A stretch of DNA of 64,000 nt, from contig NZ_LXIE01000011.1 of the NCBI RefSeq assembly GCF_001641085.1, forward strand, positions 1-64,000, given 5' to 3'. A model generated the notes under the pieces. The model was given only the letters and a program-made list of their open reading frames with translations. It was not told the origin of the DNA and did not search any database. Both the position numbers and the translations under genes were made by a program. Of this stretch, positions 51,836 through 61,279 are shown in pieces (the first letter of the stretch is position 1; every line of letters starts with the position of its first letter). Source of the stretch: Aequorivita soesokkakensis (GTDB lineage Bacteria > Bacteroidota > Bacteroidia > Flavobacteriales > Flavobacteriaceae).

Positions 51836-53209
51836 TTAACGTGCGTCGCCCAGCTTATCGTTAAGAGTTACATCTGTTCCCATATAATCCTGTACAGTTC
51901 TGAAGCCAATGTAACTTCTAGCAGAATCTGCATATTCATAGTCACGTGTACTTACTTGAAGAAAGTAAGCCACATCTTTCCACGAACCACCACGAACAAC
52001 TTTGCGCATATTGTCTTCGTCATTAACATTTGGGTTCATTGTGGAAGTATAATCATAAGAAGCAGGGTCATAGGAAGAAGCTACCCATTCAGATACGTTT
52101 CCTGCCATGTTATATAGATTATAGTCATTGGGCTCGTAAGCATCTGCTTCTACGGTATAAAGCGCTTGGTCAGCTGCATAATCACCGCGCAAAGGCTTAA
52201 AGTTTGCCATAAAGCATCCGCGGTCATTCTTAGCATAAGGTCCACCCCAAGGATAGGTTGCGGATTCTAGACCGCCTCGTGCAGCATATTCCCATTCAGC
52301 TTCACCCGGAAGACGGAATGAGTTAACAAAATTTTGTTTTTTAGATTTTTGGTAAGAATTTTTGTAAAGTGTTCTCCAAGCACAGAAAGCTTTTGCTTGT
52401 TTCCAGCTCACACCAACCACTGGATAATCTCCATAGGCTTCGTGCCAGAAATAGTCATTGTGCATTGGCTCGTTATAAGAATAGTTAAAGTCTTTAATCC
52501 AAACAGTTGTATCTGGATAGATATTAAGCTCTTCCTTCTTAATGAAATCTTTTCTTCTCTTCGTTTTATCTCTTGCGGCAGACTGGATATCCATATAAGT
52601 ATATTGGAAATTCAATTTGCTAACATCAATAGTGCGCTGCCCGTTATATGCTTCTTCAGTAGGAATATACATAGTATCCATAACTTCAGAATAGAACTCG
52701 TCTGGATATTCGGCAGTGTCCCAAATTAAATCAACTTTGTCGTTTAATTTTCTTCCGGCGTAATAATCTTCACCCATGCCGAAATAATTATCATACATAT
52801 ATTGCTGGTATGGGGTCATTTCTTCATTTTCTTGATCAACGAAGGCAAATTCACCAATTCCACCATCCCCGGGAGTTGCTCCATTTTCATCAGCCATAAT
52901 TGCAAGGCGCAATCTTACTGTAGAATCGCGTACCCAATTTACAAATTGGCGGTACTCCGCATTGGTTATTTCGGTTTCGTCCATATAGAACGAGCGTACG
53001 GTAACGGTCTTTGTTGGCGCATCATTTACAGCAACAAAATCGTCATCACTTTTACCCATGATGAAGGATCCACCTGGGATAAGCGTCATTCCGTAAGGCT
53101 TTTGAGGATACCATTTTTTACCTTTTGCCCCAACCAGTTCTCCCCGGTCTCCGGAGTTACAACTGAACAAAAAGGCAACAATCGCAGTTAATGCAATAAA
53201 CTTCTTCAT
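51836..53209 (-). CDS. gldK: Gliding motility lipoprotein GldK
   Basis: This 457-residue lipoprotein (signal MKKFIALTAIVAFLFSCN, cysteine at about residue 17) has a formylglycine-generating-enzyme-like (FGE-sulfatase) fold: GGSFIMGKSDDDF, YMDETEITNAEYRQFVNW, VVGVSWKQAKAFCAWRT, SFRLPGEAEWEYAARGG and KVVRGGSWKDVAYFLQ. GldK forms the outer-membrane-associated ring with GldN. It probably lacks FGE activity. A candidate promoter lies within the inverted repeat upstream (53229-53301). Confidence 0.95.
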   Translation of the reverse strand: MKKFIALTAIVAFLFSCNSGDRGELVGAKGKKWYPQKPYGMTLIPGGSFIMGKSDDDFVAVNDAPTKTVTVRSFYMDETEITNAEYRQFVNWVRDSTVRLRLAIMADENGATPGDGGIGEFAFVDQENEEMTPYQQYMYDNYFGMGEDYYAGRKLNDKVDLIWDTAEYPDEFYSEVMDTMYIPTEEAYNGQRTIDVSKLNFQYTYMDIQSAARDKTKRRKDFIKKEELNIYPDTTVWIKDFNYSYNEPMHNDYFWHEAYGDYPVVGVSWKQAKAFCAWRTLYKNSYQKSKKQNFVNSFRLPGEAEWEYAARGGLESATYPWGGPYAKNDRGCFMANFKPLRGDYAADQALYTVEADAYEPNDYNLYNMAGNVSEWVASSYDPASYDYTSTMNPNVNDEDNMRKVVRGGSWKDVAYFLQVSTRDYEYADSARSYIGFRTVQDYMGTDVTLNDKLGDAR

Positions 53210-53228
53210 AGGTATTTAGGTTAAATTT

Positions 53229-53301
53229 CGAGATTCAAGGGCGTAAACCTATCTATAAAATTTCAAAAAAACAATTTTTTTTTGAAAAACCCTTAATCTC
53301 G
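53229..53301. promoter_or_regulatory. Large inverted repeat enclosing the gldK promoter candidate
   Basis: CGAGATTCAAGGG (53229-53241) and CCCTTAATCTCG (53290-53301) pair with one bulge; TTTCAAAAAAA and TTTTTTTTTGAAA form an inner stem. Inside it, on the minus strand, TTG, a 20-nt spacer and TAGGTTTA (53244-53251) resemble a promoter. The structure could be a terminator for the upstream arginase-like gene or a regulatory site for gldK. Confidence 0.5.
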
Positions 53302-53321
53302 TTTTTACTTGGTTTATTTGA

Positions 53322-54485
53322 TTATACTTCATTCTTGTGGCGGGCCTTTAACCACCGCTCAGGAATCTCCTGATTACATGCACCAAAATATTCGCCATAA
53401 GTGCAAGGTAATAACGTTCGTCTTTTTAATTTATTATTAACATTTGAAATAAATGGCAAAACAATCCACCAGCGCTCCGTTTTATTACTTTTTTTGAATT
53501 CCAGAACCTCATCTTCCACTGGAACTTTATAGGAGGTAAAGAGCGTTTCATTGTCAAAATCATCATCTTCAACTCTAAAGTTATAGCCTTCTATAAAATA
53601 CCATAGTATTTGCGCAACCAACATTGATCCACTTTTGCTTTCAATGGAATCGCTTAATTCATAAACGCCAAAGGATTTAACTTTATTGCTAATACCTGCA
53701 TAACGCGAAATAGCACAAATTTCGCGTCCGTCAAAACCATTGGGGCTTTCGTTGTTTTTATAACTTAATTCTGCGCTTTTTATTGCGGTAACGTCCAATG
53801 TAACTATATCGGCATCGCGCATTACGGGCTCAACTATCGTAATATCTGCAGTAATTTCGCCTAATCTATAAGCATCAAAAAACAATTTATCCATCAAAGC
53901 AATTTCCTGGGGCGCATTGAAAAAAGACTGATACCCCAAAACACTGTAATTAAAAAGATTGTAGGGCTTATCTACAACCATTTTTCCCACGTATGATTTA
54001 TTTGAAATAGGCAATTCGGCATTTCCAAGGTCAAAACGATTGTCAACATTCACCATATTTACCATCTGATCCAAAGAATCATTTGCTCTATATTGTGCAT
54101 ATGCCAAATCCTGGCTCCCTCCCAAAATAAGAGGTACAATGTTTTTTTTCAAAAGCGCAGCAATAACTTCCTTTGCGGCAAAACGGGTATCTTCTGCAGT
54201 TTCGCCTTTTTCTATATCACCAAGGTCAATTATTTTTCCGTTCCAATTTCCGGGGTATAGTGAATAAAGCGCTTTTCTATATGCATCAAAAGAAATATCT
54301 GCCCCAATAAAATCTACATCGCCGCGATTTTCCTTAATTCCGAGGAGCGCAAATTTTACATCTTTTAAATTCGGTAATTCTCCTTTTTTGGAATGGGCTT
54401 CAATTTGTTTTCCCAAAGTTCCGGGCGGAAGAATTTCCCGGTTTGCCATTACCTTTTTTGAAACTGGGGATAAAAACTCTATCAT
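53322..54485 (-). CDS. Arginase-fold (formimidoylglutamase-like) protein, degenerate active site
   Basis: This 387-residue protein has the arginase/formimidoylglutamase fold but degenerate metal sites. The usual GGDHS is GGSQD, DAHxD is DNRFD, and DxDxxDP is LDVTAIKS. At least three of the expected metal ligands are lost, so hydrolysis is unlikely. It lies between topA (one-base TAATG overlap) and gldK, an order seen in other Bacteroidota. A structural or regulatory role tied to the gld system is an inference. Confidence 0.8.
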   Translation of the reverse strand: MIEFLSPVSKKVMANREILPPGTLGKQIEAHSKKGELPNLKDVKFALLGIKENRGDVDFIGADISFDAYRKALYSLYPGNWNGKIIDLGDIEKGETAEDTRFAAKEVIAALLKKNIVPLILGGSQDLAYAQYRANDSLDQMVNMVNVDNRFDLGNAELPISNKSYVGKMVVDKPYNLFNYSVLGYQSFFNAPQEIALMDKLFFDAYRLGEITADITIVEPVMRDADIVTLDVTAIKSAELSYKNNESPNGFDGREICAISRYAGISNKVKSFGVYELSDSIESKSGSMLVAQILWYFIEGYNFRVEDDDFDNETLFTSYKVPVEDEVLEFKKSNKTERWWIVLPFISNVNNKLKRRTLLPCTYGEYFGACNQEIPERWLKARHKNEV

Positions 54486-57001
54486 TATTTTTTCTTGGCT
54501 GTAGCTTTTTTCTTAGTTGTGGTTTTCTTTTTTGCAGTGGTTTTCTTCTTCGGACTTTTCTTTTCAAGCAAATCTTTTGCTTCTTCCAAAGTTATTTTAT
54601 CGGCTTCAGTGCCTTTTGGCAATTCCACTTTTGTTTTTCCTTTTATAAGATTGAAACGCCCCCAACGTGCTTTCTCGATGCGAATTTTCTCTTCGGGCCA
54701 TTCGTTGATTAGCTTATCAATTTCCTTTTGTTTTTTGTCTTCAATCAACTCTTCAATATCTTCATTGGAAAGATTGTCAAAATCATACTTTTTATTCACG
54801 TTGATGAACATATTGTTCCATTTTATGAATGGTCCAAAACGGCCAACCCCTTTTTGAACTGGCAGATCCTCATACATATATATAGGAGCATCGGCTTTTT
54901 TCTTTTCTTCAATCAACTCTTTCGCAAAAGCCATATCCACATCCAGCGGATCCATTCCTTTTGGAAGCGAAATAAAAGTTTTCCCGAAGCGAACATATGG
55001 TCCAAAACGGCCGTTGTTAACCTCAACTTCTTCTTTTTCAAAAATTCCCAAAGTCTTCGGAAGTTTAAAAAGATCCATCACCTCTTCAAAAGTAACCAAG
55101 TGCAATTGCTGGTCGGGACGAAGGCTTGCGAATTTTTTCTCTTCATCATCCGGGGCACCAATTTGTGCCATCGGGCCGTATTTTCCAAGGCGGACCAAAA
55201 CGGTTTTTCCAGTTTCTGGATCTTCGCCAAGAATGCGCTCACCACTTTCGCGGTCGGCGTTTTCTTCAACGTGTTCAACCCGAGGATGGAATTTTCCGTA
55301 GAAATCTTTCATCATTTTTGTCCATTCCTCTTTTCCTTCGGCTATGTCGTCAAAATCCTGCTCCACTTTTGCAGTGAAATTGTAATCAAGGATATTTTCA
55401 AAATGATCCACCAAAAAATCGTTCACGATCATCCCGATATCCGTGGGCACCAACTTCCCTTTATCTGAACCAACGGTTTCAGTCAAGGTTTTATCTTTTA
55501 TGTTTTCCTTTTGAAGCGTTAACTGAAGATATTTTCGCTCCACACCTTCCACAGTTCCCTTTTCAACATAATTTCTGCTAATAATGGTAGAAATAGTGGG
55601 CGCATAGGTTGACGGTCGACCAATACCAAGCTCTTCCAACTGTTTTACCAACGAAGCTTCCGTAAAACGATACGGCGGACGCGTAAAACGCTCGGTTGCG
55701 GTGATGTAATTATTTTCAAGTGAATCGCCATTTTTCATATTCGGCAACATACCTTCCTGCTCTTCCTCTTCAAAATCGGTTCCTTCCAAATACACTTTTA
55801 GGAAACCGTCAAATTTTATCATTTCACCGTTTGCAGTGAAATTTTCTGAAACCTTTTCTTTGGAAAGCACGTCAATCTTAACATTGGTGCGTTCCAATTG
55901 CGCATCGCTCATTTGCGAAGCCAGCGTCCGTTTCCAAATCAAATCATACAAACGCGCTTGGTCATGATCACCGGTAATATTGTGCTGGCTCATATCTGTA
56001 GGACGGATTGCCTCGTGAGCCTCCTGTGCACCTTTGCTCTTCCCCTTATAATCACGTGGTTTGCTATATTCTTTTCCGTAGGAAGAAGTAATTTCTTTCT
56101 GTGCTGCATTTTTAGCGTCGTTAGAAAGATTCACACTATCGGTACGCATATAGGTTATAAGTCCAGCTTCGTAAAGACGCTGTGCAATTGTCATCGTTTT
56201 TCCTACGGAAAAATATAATTTTCGGGCTGCTTCCTGTTGTAATGTTGAAGTTGTAAATGGCGCCGCCGGAGATTTGCTGGCGGGTTTCTTAGTTAAATCT
56301 GAAATTTTATAATTAGCGCCCAAATTCTTTCGAAGAAACTCGCGCGCTTCTTCTTCCGTATCAAAATTCTTTGGAAGTTTCGCTTTGAATTTACTGCCGT
56401 CAAGCGTTGTAAATTCTGCATCTATCCTATAAGAACCTACTGGATTAAAAGCTTCAATTTCACGCTCGCGCTCCACTATCAATCGCACTGCAACAGATTG
56501 CACACGGCCTGCTGAAAGTCCGCCTTTCACTTTTTTCCAAAGAACTGGCGAAAGCTCATAACCAACCAAACGGTCCAAAACACGACGGGCTTGTTGGGCG
56601 TTTACCAAATTATAATCAATCTGCCGTGGGTTTTCAATCGCTTTTAAAATGGCAGATTTGGTAATTTCGTGAAAAACAATACGCTTGGTTTTGTTTTTGT
56701 CAAGCTTCAATTCTTCGGCCAAATGCCATGCAATGGCTTCTCCCTCGCGGTCCTCATCACTCGCTAGCCAGACCATATCGGCATTTTTGGAAAGTGCCTT
56801 TAATTCTGCCACCAGCTTTTTCTTGTCGCTGCTCACTATATATTTAGGAGTGAAATCCCCTTCCACGTCCACGCCCAATTCCTTGGACGGAAGATCTGCA
56901 ATGTGCCCAAAACTGGAGGAAACCTTGAAATCTTTACCAAGAAATTTTTCAATGGTTTTTGCTTTTGCCGGGGACTCAACTATCACTAAATTCTTTGCCA
57001 T
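54485..57001 (-). CDS. topA: DNA topoisomerase I
   Basis: This 838-residue type IA topoisomerase relaxes negative supercoils. The toprim domain starts VIVESPAKAKTIEKFLG and contains ASDEDREGEAIAWHL. The active-site tyrosine lies in AGLITYMRTDSVNLS. Three C-terminal topoisomerase zinc-finger-like repeats (GRFGPYVRFGKTFIS, GRFGPFIKWNNMFIN) lack zinc cysteines. The tail is strongly Lys-rich (about the last 28 residues, KKK-TT/A repeats). A -7 element TACTTTTG lies on the minus strand at 57022-57029. Confidence 0.95.
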   Translation of the reverse strand: MAKNLVIVESPAKAKTIEKFLGKDFKVSSSFGHIADLPSKELGVDVEGDFTPKYIVSSDKKKLVAELKALSKNADMVWLASDEDREGEAIAWHLAEELKLDKNKTKRIVFHEITKSAILKAIENPRQIDYNLVNAQQARRVLDRLVGYELSPVLWKKVKGGLSAGRVQSVAVRLIVEREREIEAFNPVGSYRIDAEFTTLDGSKFKAKLPKNFDTEEEAREFLRKNLGANYKISDLTKKPASKSPAAPFTTSTLQQEAARKLYFSVGKTMTIAQRLYEAGLITYMRTDSVNLSNDAKNAAQKEITSSYGKEYSKPRDYKGKSKGAQEAHEAIRPTDMSQHNITGDHDQARLYDLIWKRTLASQMSDAQLERTNVKIDVLSKEKVSENFTANGEMIKFDGFLKVYLEGTDFEEEEQEGMLPNMKNGDSLENNYITATERFTRPPYRFTEASLVKQLEELGIGRPSTYAPTISTIISRNYVEKGTVEGVERKYLQLTLQKENIKDKTLTETVGSDKGKLVPTDIGMIVNDFLVDHFENILDYNFTAKVEQDFDDIAEGKEEWTKMMKDFYGKFHPRVEHVEENADRESGERILGEDPETGKTVLVRLGKYGPMAQIGAPDDEEKKFASLRPDQQLHLVTFEEVMDLFKLPKTLGIFEKEEVEVNNGRFGPYVRFGKTFISLPKGMDPLDVDMAFAKELIEEKKKADAPIYMYEDLPVQKGVGRFGPFIKWNNMFINVNKKYDFDNLSNEDIEELIEDKKQKEIDKLINEWPEEKIRIEKARWGRFNLIKGKTKVELPKGTEADKITLEEAKDLLEKKSPKKKTTAKKKTTTKKKATAKKK

Positions 57002-57101
57002 ATCCTATATTGTTATGATTGCAAAAGTATATGAATTTTTTAATACGAAACTTTTTCATACTAAAATTAGTCTCAGCAAACGCCAAATTCACTCGACAAA
57101 T

Positions 57102-57872
57102 CTAAAAGGAATTTGGAAGCACATCTGTTGGTGAATCGTCATCAAAACCAATGGTTTCCTTGTAAAAATAATACATCGGGATGTGTGTAAAAAAGACGGT
57201 AGCCAAAAGCCCGATTCCACATAAAATAATTCCCAATTGGGCAATCATTGACGAAATAATAATCAACCCAAAAGCAATTAGCCAAAACTTATTGCCCAAT
57301 TTGAAACCTGCTTTTACAATCTCAGAAACAGAAAGTTGTGGGTTAAAAGCGAAAATAACAAACATAAGTTGCAGCGGTACCATTACATAAAAGATTGGCA
57401 GATAACACAGAATAGCGGCTAACATTGTAATCCCAAAGGCAGCAAGCGACAATACAAGTATCTTTTGGAAATGATTTTTTAAATACACAAAATAGCCTCC
57501 AATTTCCACAGGAGTTCCTGTATCTGCTTTTTTACAAACCTGGAAAAAGTGGGCTGTTACAGCATACGCAATTGTTTGAATGATTATCATTATCACTAAA
57601 AATGCTAGAATATAAATTGCAATCCAAAGCACCGAATATTCCAAAAACGGATTGAAATCCGGTTGACCGCCATTGGCTTCAGCTTTAATCAAAATAGTTA
57701 TAAAGGGAATGTAAAGCACGGCTAACAGAGGCAAAATCACAGCCAATGTCACCAATAAATGCAACATTCCTTCCACCCATATTTTTTTGAAAAGCTCAAA
57801 ACTTTTGGTTAAAACATCACCAAAATCGGGGGCTTTTGCGGTTTCAATTCTCTGAAAAATCTGTGGTTCCAT
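57102..57872 (-). CDS. Multi-pass membrane protein of unknown function
   Basis: This 256-residue protein has about five or six membrane helices, at roughly residues 36-60, 80-108, 137-160, 163-175, 196-215 and 216-236. No motif allows naming. The repeated glycine-proline-free helices resemble DUF4013/YciC-type membrane proteins. A TAGATTTG -7 box lies on the minus strand at 57898-57905. It is divergent from miaB. Confidence 0.6.
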   Translation of the reverse strand: MEPQIFQRIETAKAPDFGDVLTKSFELFKKIWVEGMLHLLVTLAVILPLLAVLYIPFITILIKAEANGGQPDFNPFLEYSVLWIAIYILAFLVIMIIIQTIAYAVTAHFFQVCKKADTGTPVEIGGYFVYLKNHFQKILVLSLAAFGITMLAAILCYLPIFYVMVPLQLMFVIFAFNPQLSVSEIVKAGFKLGNKFWLIAFGLIIISSMIAQLGIILCGIGLLATVFFTHIPMYYFYKETIGFDDDSPTDVLPNSF

Positions 57873-57924
57873 ATTTCTTTATAATTTGGTTAGTCCACAA
57901 ATCTATGAAAAAGAAATCTGCCAC

Positions 57925-57955
57925 TTTGTCACCGTTGCTTAAAATTGTATCTTTG
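57925..57955 (+). promoter_or_regulatory. miaB promoter
   Basis: TTTG (57925-57928), a 19-nt spacer and TATCTTTG (57948-57955) match the Bacteroidota promoter consensus in full. It lies 48 bp before the miaB ATG and probably drives the operon. Confidence 0.8.
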
Positions 57956-58003
57956 CAGGTTCAATGGCTAAGTTATTGACCGCGATCATTATTTTAAATT
58001 TGC

Positions 58004-59449
58004 ATGGAAAAGATTATTGACGAAAAAACACAGGGAAACACGCTAACACTGGAAGCACGCGAAGGCAATTCCCGCAAACTATATATTGAAAGCTACGGCT
58101 GCGCTATGAATTTTAGCGATAGCGAGATTGTGGCTTCAATTCTTGCGGACCAAGGCTTTAACACTACAAATTCACTCGAAGAAGCCGATTTGGTTTTGGT
58201 AAACACCTGCTCCATCCGTGATAAAGCCGAGCAAACCGTTCGGAAACGTCTTGAAAAATACAACGCCGTAAAGCGAATAAATCCAAAAATGAAGGTTGGC
58301 GTTTTGGGCTGTATGGCTGAACGTTTAAAGGAAAAATTTCTTGAAGAGGAAAAAATTGTCGATTTGGTTGTTGGGCCTGACGCCTATAAAGACATTCCGA
58401 ATTTACTGAAAGAAGTTGAGGAAGGCCGGGATGCCGTGAACGTTATTCTTTCAAAAGAAGAAACCTATGGCGATATTTCACCCGTGCGTTTGGGTGGAAA
58501 TGGAATTACCGCTTTTGTGAGCATCACCCGCGGTTGTGATAATATGTGTACGTTTTGCGTCGTGCCTTTTACAAGAGGTCGCGAACGCAGCCGTGATCCG
58601 CAAAGTATTTTACGCGAAGTAAATGATTTGGCTGAAAAAGGGTATAAAGAAATTACGCTGCTCGGTCAAAACGTAGATAGCTATTTATGGTACGGCGGTG
58701 GACTGAAAAAAGATTTCAAAAATGCTTCGGAAATGCAAAAGGCAACCGCTACGGATTTTGCCGTATTGCTTGATATGGTTGCAACGGCTCACCCCAAAAT
58801 GCGAATTCGTTTTTCAACCAGCAATCCGCAGGATATGCACGAAGAAGTATTGCATATTGTAGCGAAACACGACAATATTTGCAACCACATTCACCTTCCC
58901 GTTCAAAGCGGAAGCACGCGGATTTTAAAGAAAATGAACCGCCAGCATACCCGGGAGGAATATATGAAGTTGATTGATAGGATTTGGGAAATCATTCCCG
59001 GTTGTTCCATTTCGCAGGATATGATTATTGGTTTTCCCACGGAAACTGAAGAAGACCATAAAGAAACGATGAGCTTGATGGAATATGTGAAATATGATTT
59101 TGGCTATATGTATAAATATTCCGAAAGGCCCGGCACCATGGCTGCCCGAAAACTGGAAGACGATGTGCCCGAAGAAATTAAAAGCCGAAGATTGACTGAG
59201 ATTGTTGATCTTCAGCAAAAACACAGCGCCATTCGCACAGCGGAATTTTTAGGAAAAATTGTTACTGTTTTGATTGAGAAAGAATCCAAAAAAAACAAAG
59301 ATGAATGGAGCGGAAGAACGGAGCATAATAATGTTGCTGTTTTTCCGAAGGAAAATTACAAAGCGGGAGATTTTGTAAAAGTAAAAGTAACCGATTGCAC
59401 TACGGCTACCCTAATTGGCAAAGCTGTAGGTTTTTCAGGCAACAATTAA
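58004..59449 (+). CDS. miaB: tRNA-2-methylthio-N6-dimethylallyladenosine synthase MiaB
   Basis: This 481-residue radical-SAM enzyme adds the methylthio group at position 37 of tRNAs that read UNN codons. The N-terminal UPF0004 domain has IESYGCAMNFSDSEIV and VLVNTCSIRDKAEQTVRKR and VLGCMAERLKE, each with a cluster cysteine. The radical-SAM site is ITRGCDNMCTFCVVPFTRGR (C-x3-C-x2-C). A TRAM domain closes the protein (about residues 410-478). It is the first gene of a set continuing into the sigma-54 activator three bases later. Confidence 0.95.
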   Translation: MEKIIDEKTQGNTLTLEAREGNSRKLYIESYGCAMNFSDSEIVASILADQGFNTTNSLEEADLVLVNTCSIRDKAEQTVRKRLEKYNAVKRINPKMKVGVLGCMAERLKEKFLEEEKIVDLVVGPDAYKDIPNLLKEVEEGRDAVNVILSKEETYGDISPVRLGGNGITAFVSITRGCDNMCTFCVVPFTRGRERSRDPQSILREVNDLAEKGYKEITLLGQNVDSYLWYGGGLKKDFKNASEMQKATATDFAVLLDMVATAHPKMRIRFSTSNPQDMHEEVLHIVAKHDNICNHIHLPVQSGSTRILKKMNRQHTREEYMKLIDRIWEIIPGCSISQDMIIGFPTETEEDHKETMSLMEYVKYDFGYMYKYSERPGTMAARKLEDDVPEEIKSRRLTEIVDLQQKHSAIRTAEFLGKIVTVLIEKESKKNKDEWSGRTEHNNVAVFPKENYKAGDFVKVKVTDCTTATLIGKAVGFSGNN

Positions 59450-59452
59450 TTT

Positions 59453-60730
59453 ATGGAAAGCATACAAGCAACAAAACAACGTTTCGGAATAATAGGCAAC
59501 GACCCAAAACTGAACCGTGCCGTTGAAAAAGCAATTCAGGTTGCACCTACTGATATTTCTGTATTGGTTACGGGCGAAAGCGGTGTGGGGAAAGAAAGTA
59601 TTCCGAAAATAATCCACTCACTTTCGCACAGAAAGCATGGAAAATACATTGCCGTAAACTGTGGCGCAATCCCCGAAGGAACTATTGATAGCGAACTTTT
59701 TGGTCACGAAAAAGGATCTTTTACGGGCGCAACCGCAACCAGAAGTGGTTATTTTGAAGTAGCCGATGGCGGAACTATTTTTCTTGATGAAGTTGGCGAA
59801 CTGCCGCTACCAACGCAAGTTCGCTTGCTTCGCGTTTTGGAAAATGGCGAATTTTTAAAAGTTGGTTCCTCCGCAGCGCAAAAAACCGATGTTCGTATTG
59901 TTGCCGCAACCAATGTAAAAATGGTCGATGCCATTGAAAAAGGAAAATTTCGCGAAGACCTTTATTATAGGCTGAGTACTGTGGAAATAAATTTGCCACC
60001 ACTTCGCGAACGGCAGGAAGACATACATTTGCTTTTCAGAAAATTTGCGGCGGATTTTGCGCAGAAATATAAAATGCCAACCATCCGTTTGGACGATCAC
60101 GCTACCGAGCTTTTGCTGAAATATCGCTGGAGTGGAAACATTCGCCAACTGCGGAATGTTGCCGAACAGATTTCGGTTTTGGAGCAGAATCGCGAAATTT
60201 CTTATGAAACCTTAAAGCATTATTTGCCAGACATGGGCAGCAATCTTCCCGCAATTGTAAACGCGAAGAAAGCCGAAAGTGATTTCAGTAGCGAGCGGGA
60301 AATTCTTTACAAAGTGCTTTTCGATATGAAACGTGACGTAAACGATCTAAAAAAACTTACTTTGGAATTGATGAAAACGGGAAATACTGCCAAAGTAAAA
60401 GAAGAGCAATCGTCGCTTATCAATAAAATATATTCCGAAGAAAATGAGGCAGAGGAAGAATTGGCATCAATAATTGAGGAAGAAAACAACGGCCAGGAAA
60501 GTGATGTGGAAGTTTTCAGCATTCCCGAAAATGCTTCTGAGACGAGAAAAGACAAATATGAATATGCTGAGGAAATACAAGAAGAAGAAAACCTTTCACT
60601 TCAACAAAAAGAATTGGAACTAATCAAGAAATCGCTGGAAAAATATCACGGAAAACGAAAGGATGCCGCGGATGAGCTGGGCATTTCCGAAAGAACTTTA
60701 TATAGAAAGATAAAGCAGTACGACTTATAG
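59453..60730 (+). CDS. Sigma-54-interacting transcriptional activator without receiver domain
   Basis: This 425-residue AAA+ activator has Walker A TGESGVGKESIPK, the sigma-54-contact loop GSFTGA (instead of GAFTGA) in FGHEKGSFTGATATRSGYFE, Walker B GGTIFLDEVGELPLPTQVRL and ENGEFLKVGSSAAQKTDVRI. The C-terminal Fis-type HTH is KDAADELGISERTLYRKIKQ. It lacks any N-terminal receiver or sensor domain; the AAA+ domain starts within the first 20 residues. A long acidic insert (about residues 265-385) separates it from the HTH. Its targets may include groES. Confidence 0.9.
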   Translation: MESIQATKQRFGIIGNDPKLNRAVEKAIQVAPTDISVLVTGESGVGKESIPKIIHSLSHRKHGKYIAVNCGAIPEGTIDSELFGHEKGSFTGATATRSGYFEVADGGTIFLDEVGELPLPTQVRLLRVLENGEFLKVGSSAAQKTDVRIVAATNVKMVDAIEKGKFREDLYYRLSTVEINLPPLRERQEDIHLLFRKFAADFAQKYKMPTIRLDDHATELLLKYRWSGNIRQLRNVAEQISVLEQNREISYETLKHYLPDMGSNLPAIVNAKKAESDFSSEREILYKVLFDMKRDVNDLKKLTLELMKTGNTAKVKEEQSSLINKIYSEENEAEEELASIIEEENNGQESDVEVFSIPENASETRKDKYEYAEEIQEEENLSLQQKELELIKKSLEKYHGKRKDAADELGISERTLYRKIKQYDL

Positions 60731-60731
60731 G

Positions 60732-60745
60732 TTTGTGGTTTGTGG
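60732..60745. repeat. Two copies of the TTTGTGG heptamer
   Basis: The unit is identical to that of the long array at 44881-44950. It lies in the 36-bp gap between the sigma-54 activator and lptE. Confidence 0.8.
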
Positions 60746-60766
60746 TTAAAAATTAAAATAACATAA

Positions 60767-61279
60767 ATGCGTAAAATATTATTAACAGTATTTCTTATTA
60801 CTTCAACTTTAATTTTGCAAAGTTGCGGCTCATATTCCTTTACGGGTGCGGATATTAATTATACTACCACCAAAACGGTGCAGGTAAACTATTTTCAAAA
60901 CAACGCTCCAATTGTTGAGCCGGGAATTGCACGGGATTTTACACAAAAATTACAGGATTTGTTGCTGAACCAAACCAGTTTGGATTTGGTTAACAGCAGT
61001 GGCGATTTGGTTTACGAGGGAGAAATTACCCAGTTTTATATTTCGCCAATTACTGCAACTTCAAACAGTACAGCTGCTCAAAACAGGTTGACTATTGCAA
61101 TAAATGTGAGATTTTACAACACAAAAGAGCCATTGAAGGATTTTGAGCAACCCTTCAGTTTTTATTACGATTACGATGGCCAGACTCAATTGACCGGCTC
61201 AAAATTGGACGCCGCTGTCGATATTATTTTTGAACGCCTGACGCAGGATATTTTTAACAAATCACTTGCAAATTGGTAG
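60767..61279 (+). CDS. lptE: LptE-like LPS assembly lipoprotein
   Basis: This 170-residue lipoprotein (signal ending LILQSCG, cysteine at about residue 20) has the LptE pattern of Bacteroidota: SFTGADINYTTTKTVQVNYF, FTQKLQDLLLNQTSLDLV and GEITQFYISPITA. LptE plugs the outer-membrane LptD translocon for lipopolysaccharide. It overlaps the next frame by 14 bp and lies in the miaB-to-secG gene set. Confidence 0.85.
   Translation: MRKILLTVFLITSTLILQSCGSYSFTGADINYTTTKTVQVNYFQNNAPIVEPGIARDFTQKLQDLLLNQTSLDLVNSSGDLVYEGEITQFYISPITATSNSTAAQNRLTIAINVRFYNTKEPLKDFEQPFSFYYDYDGQTQLTGSKLDAAVDIIFERLTQDIFNKSLANW

Noticed and set aside
54485-57001. Long open frames opposite topA
   Set aside because: They are antisense shadows of a well-conserved gene with no family resemblance.
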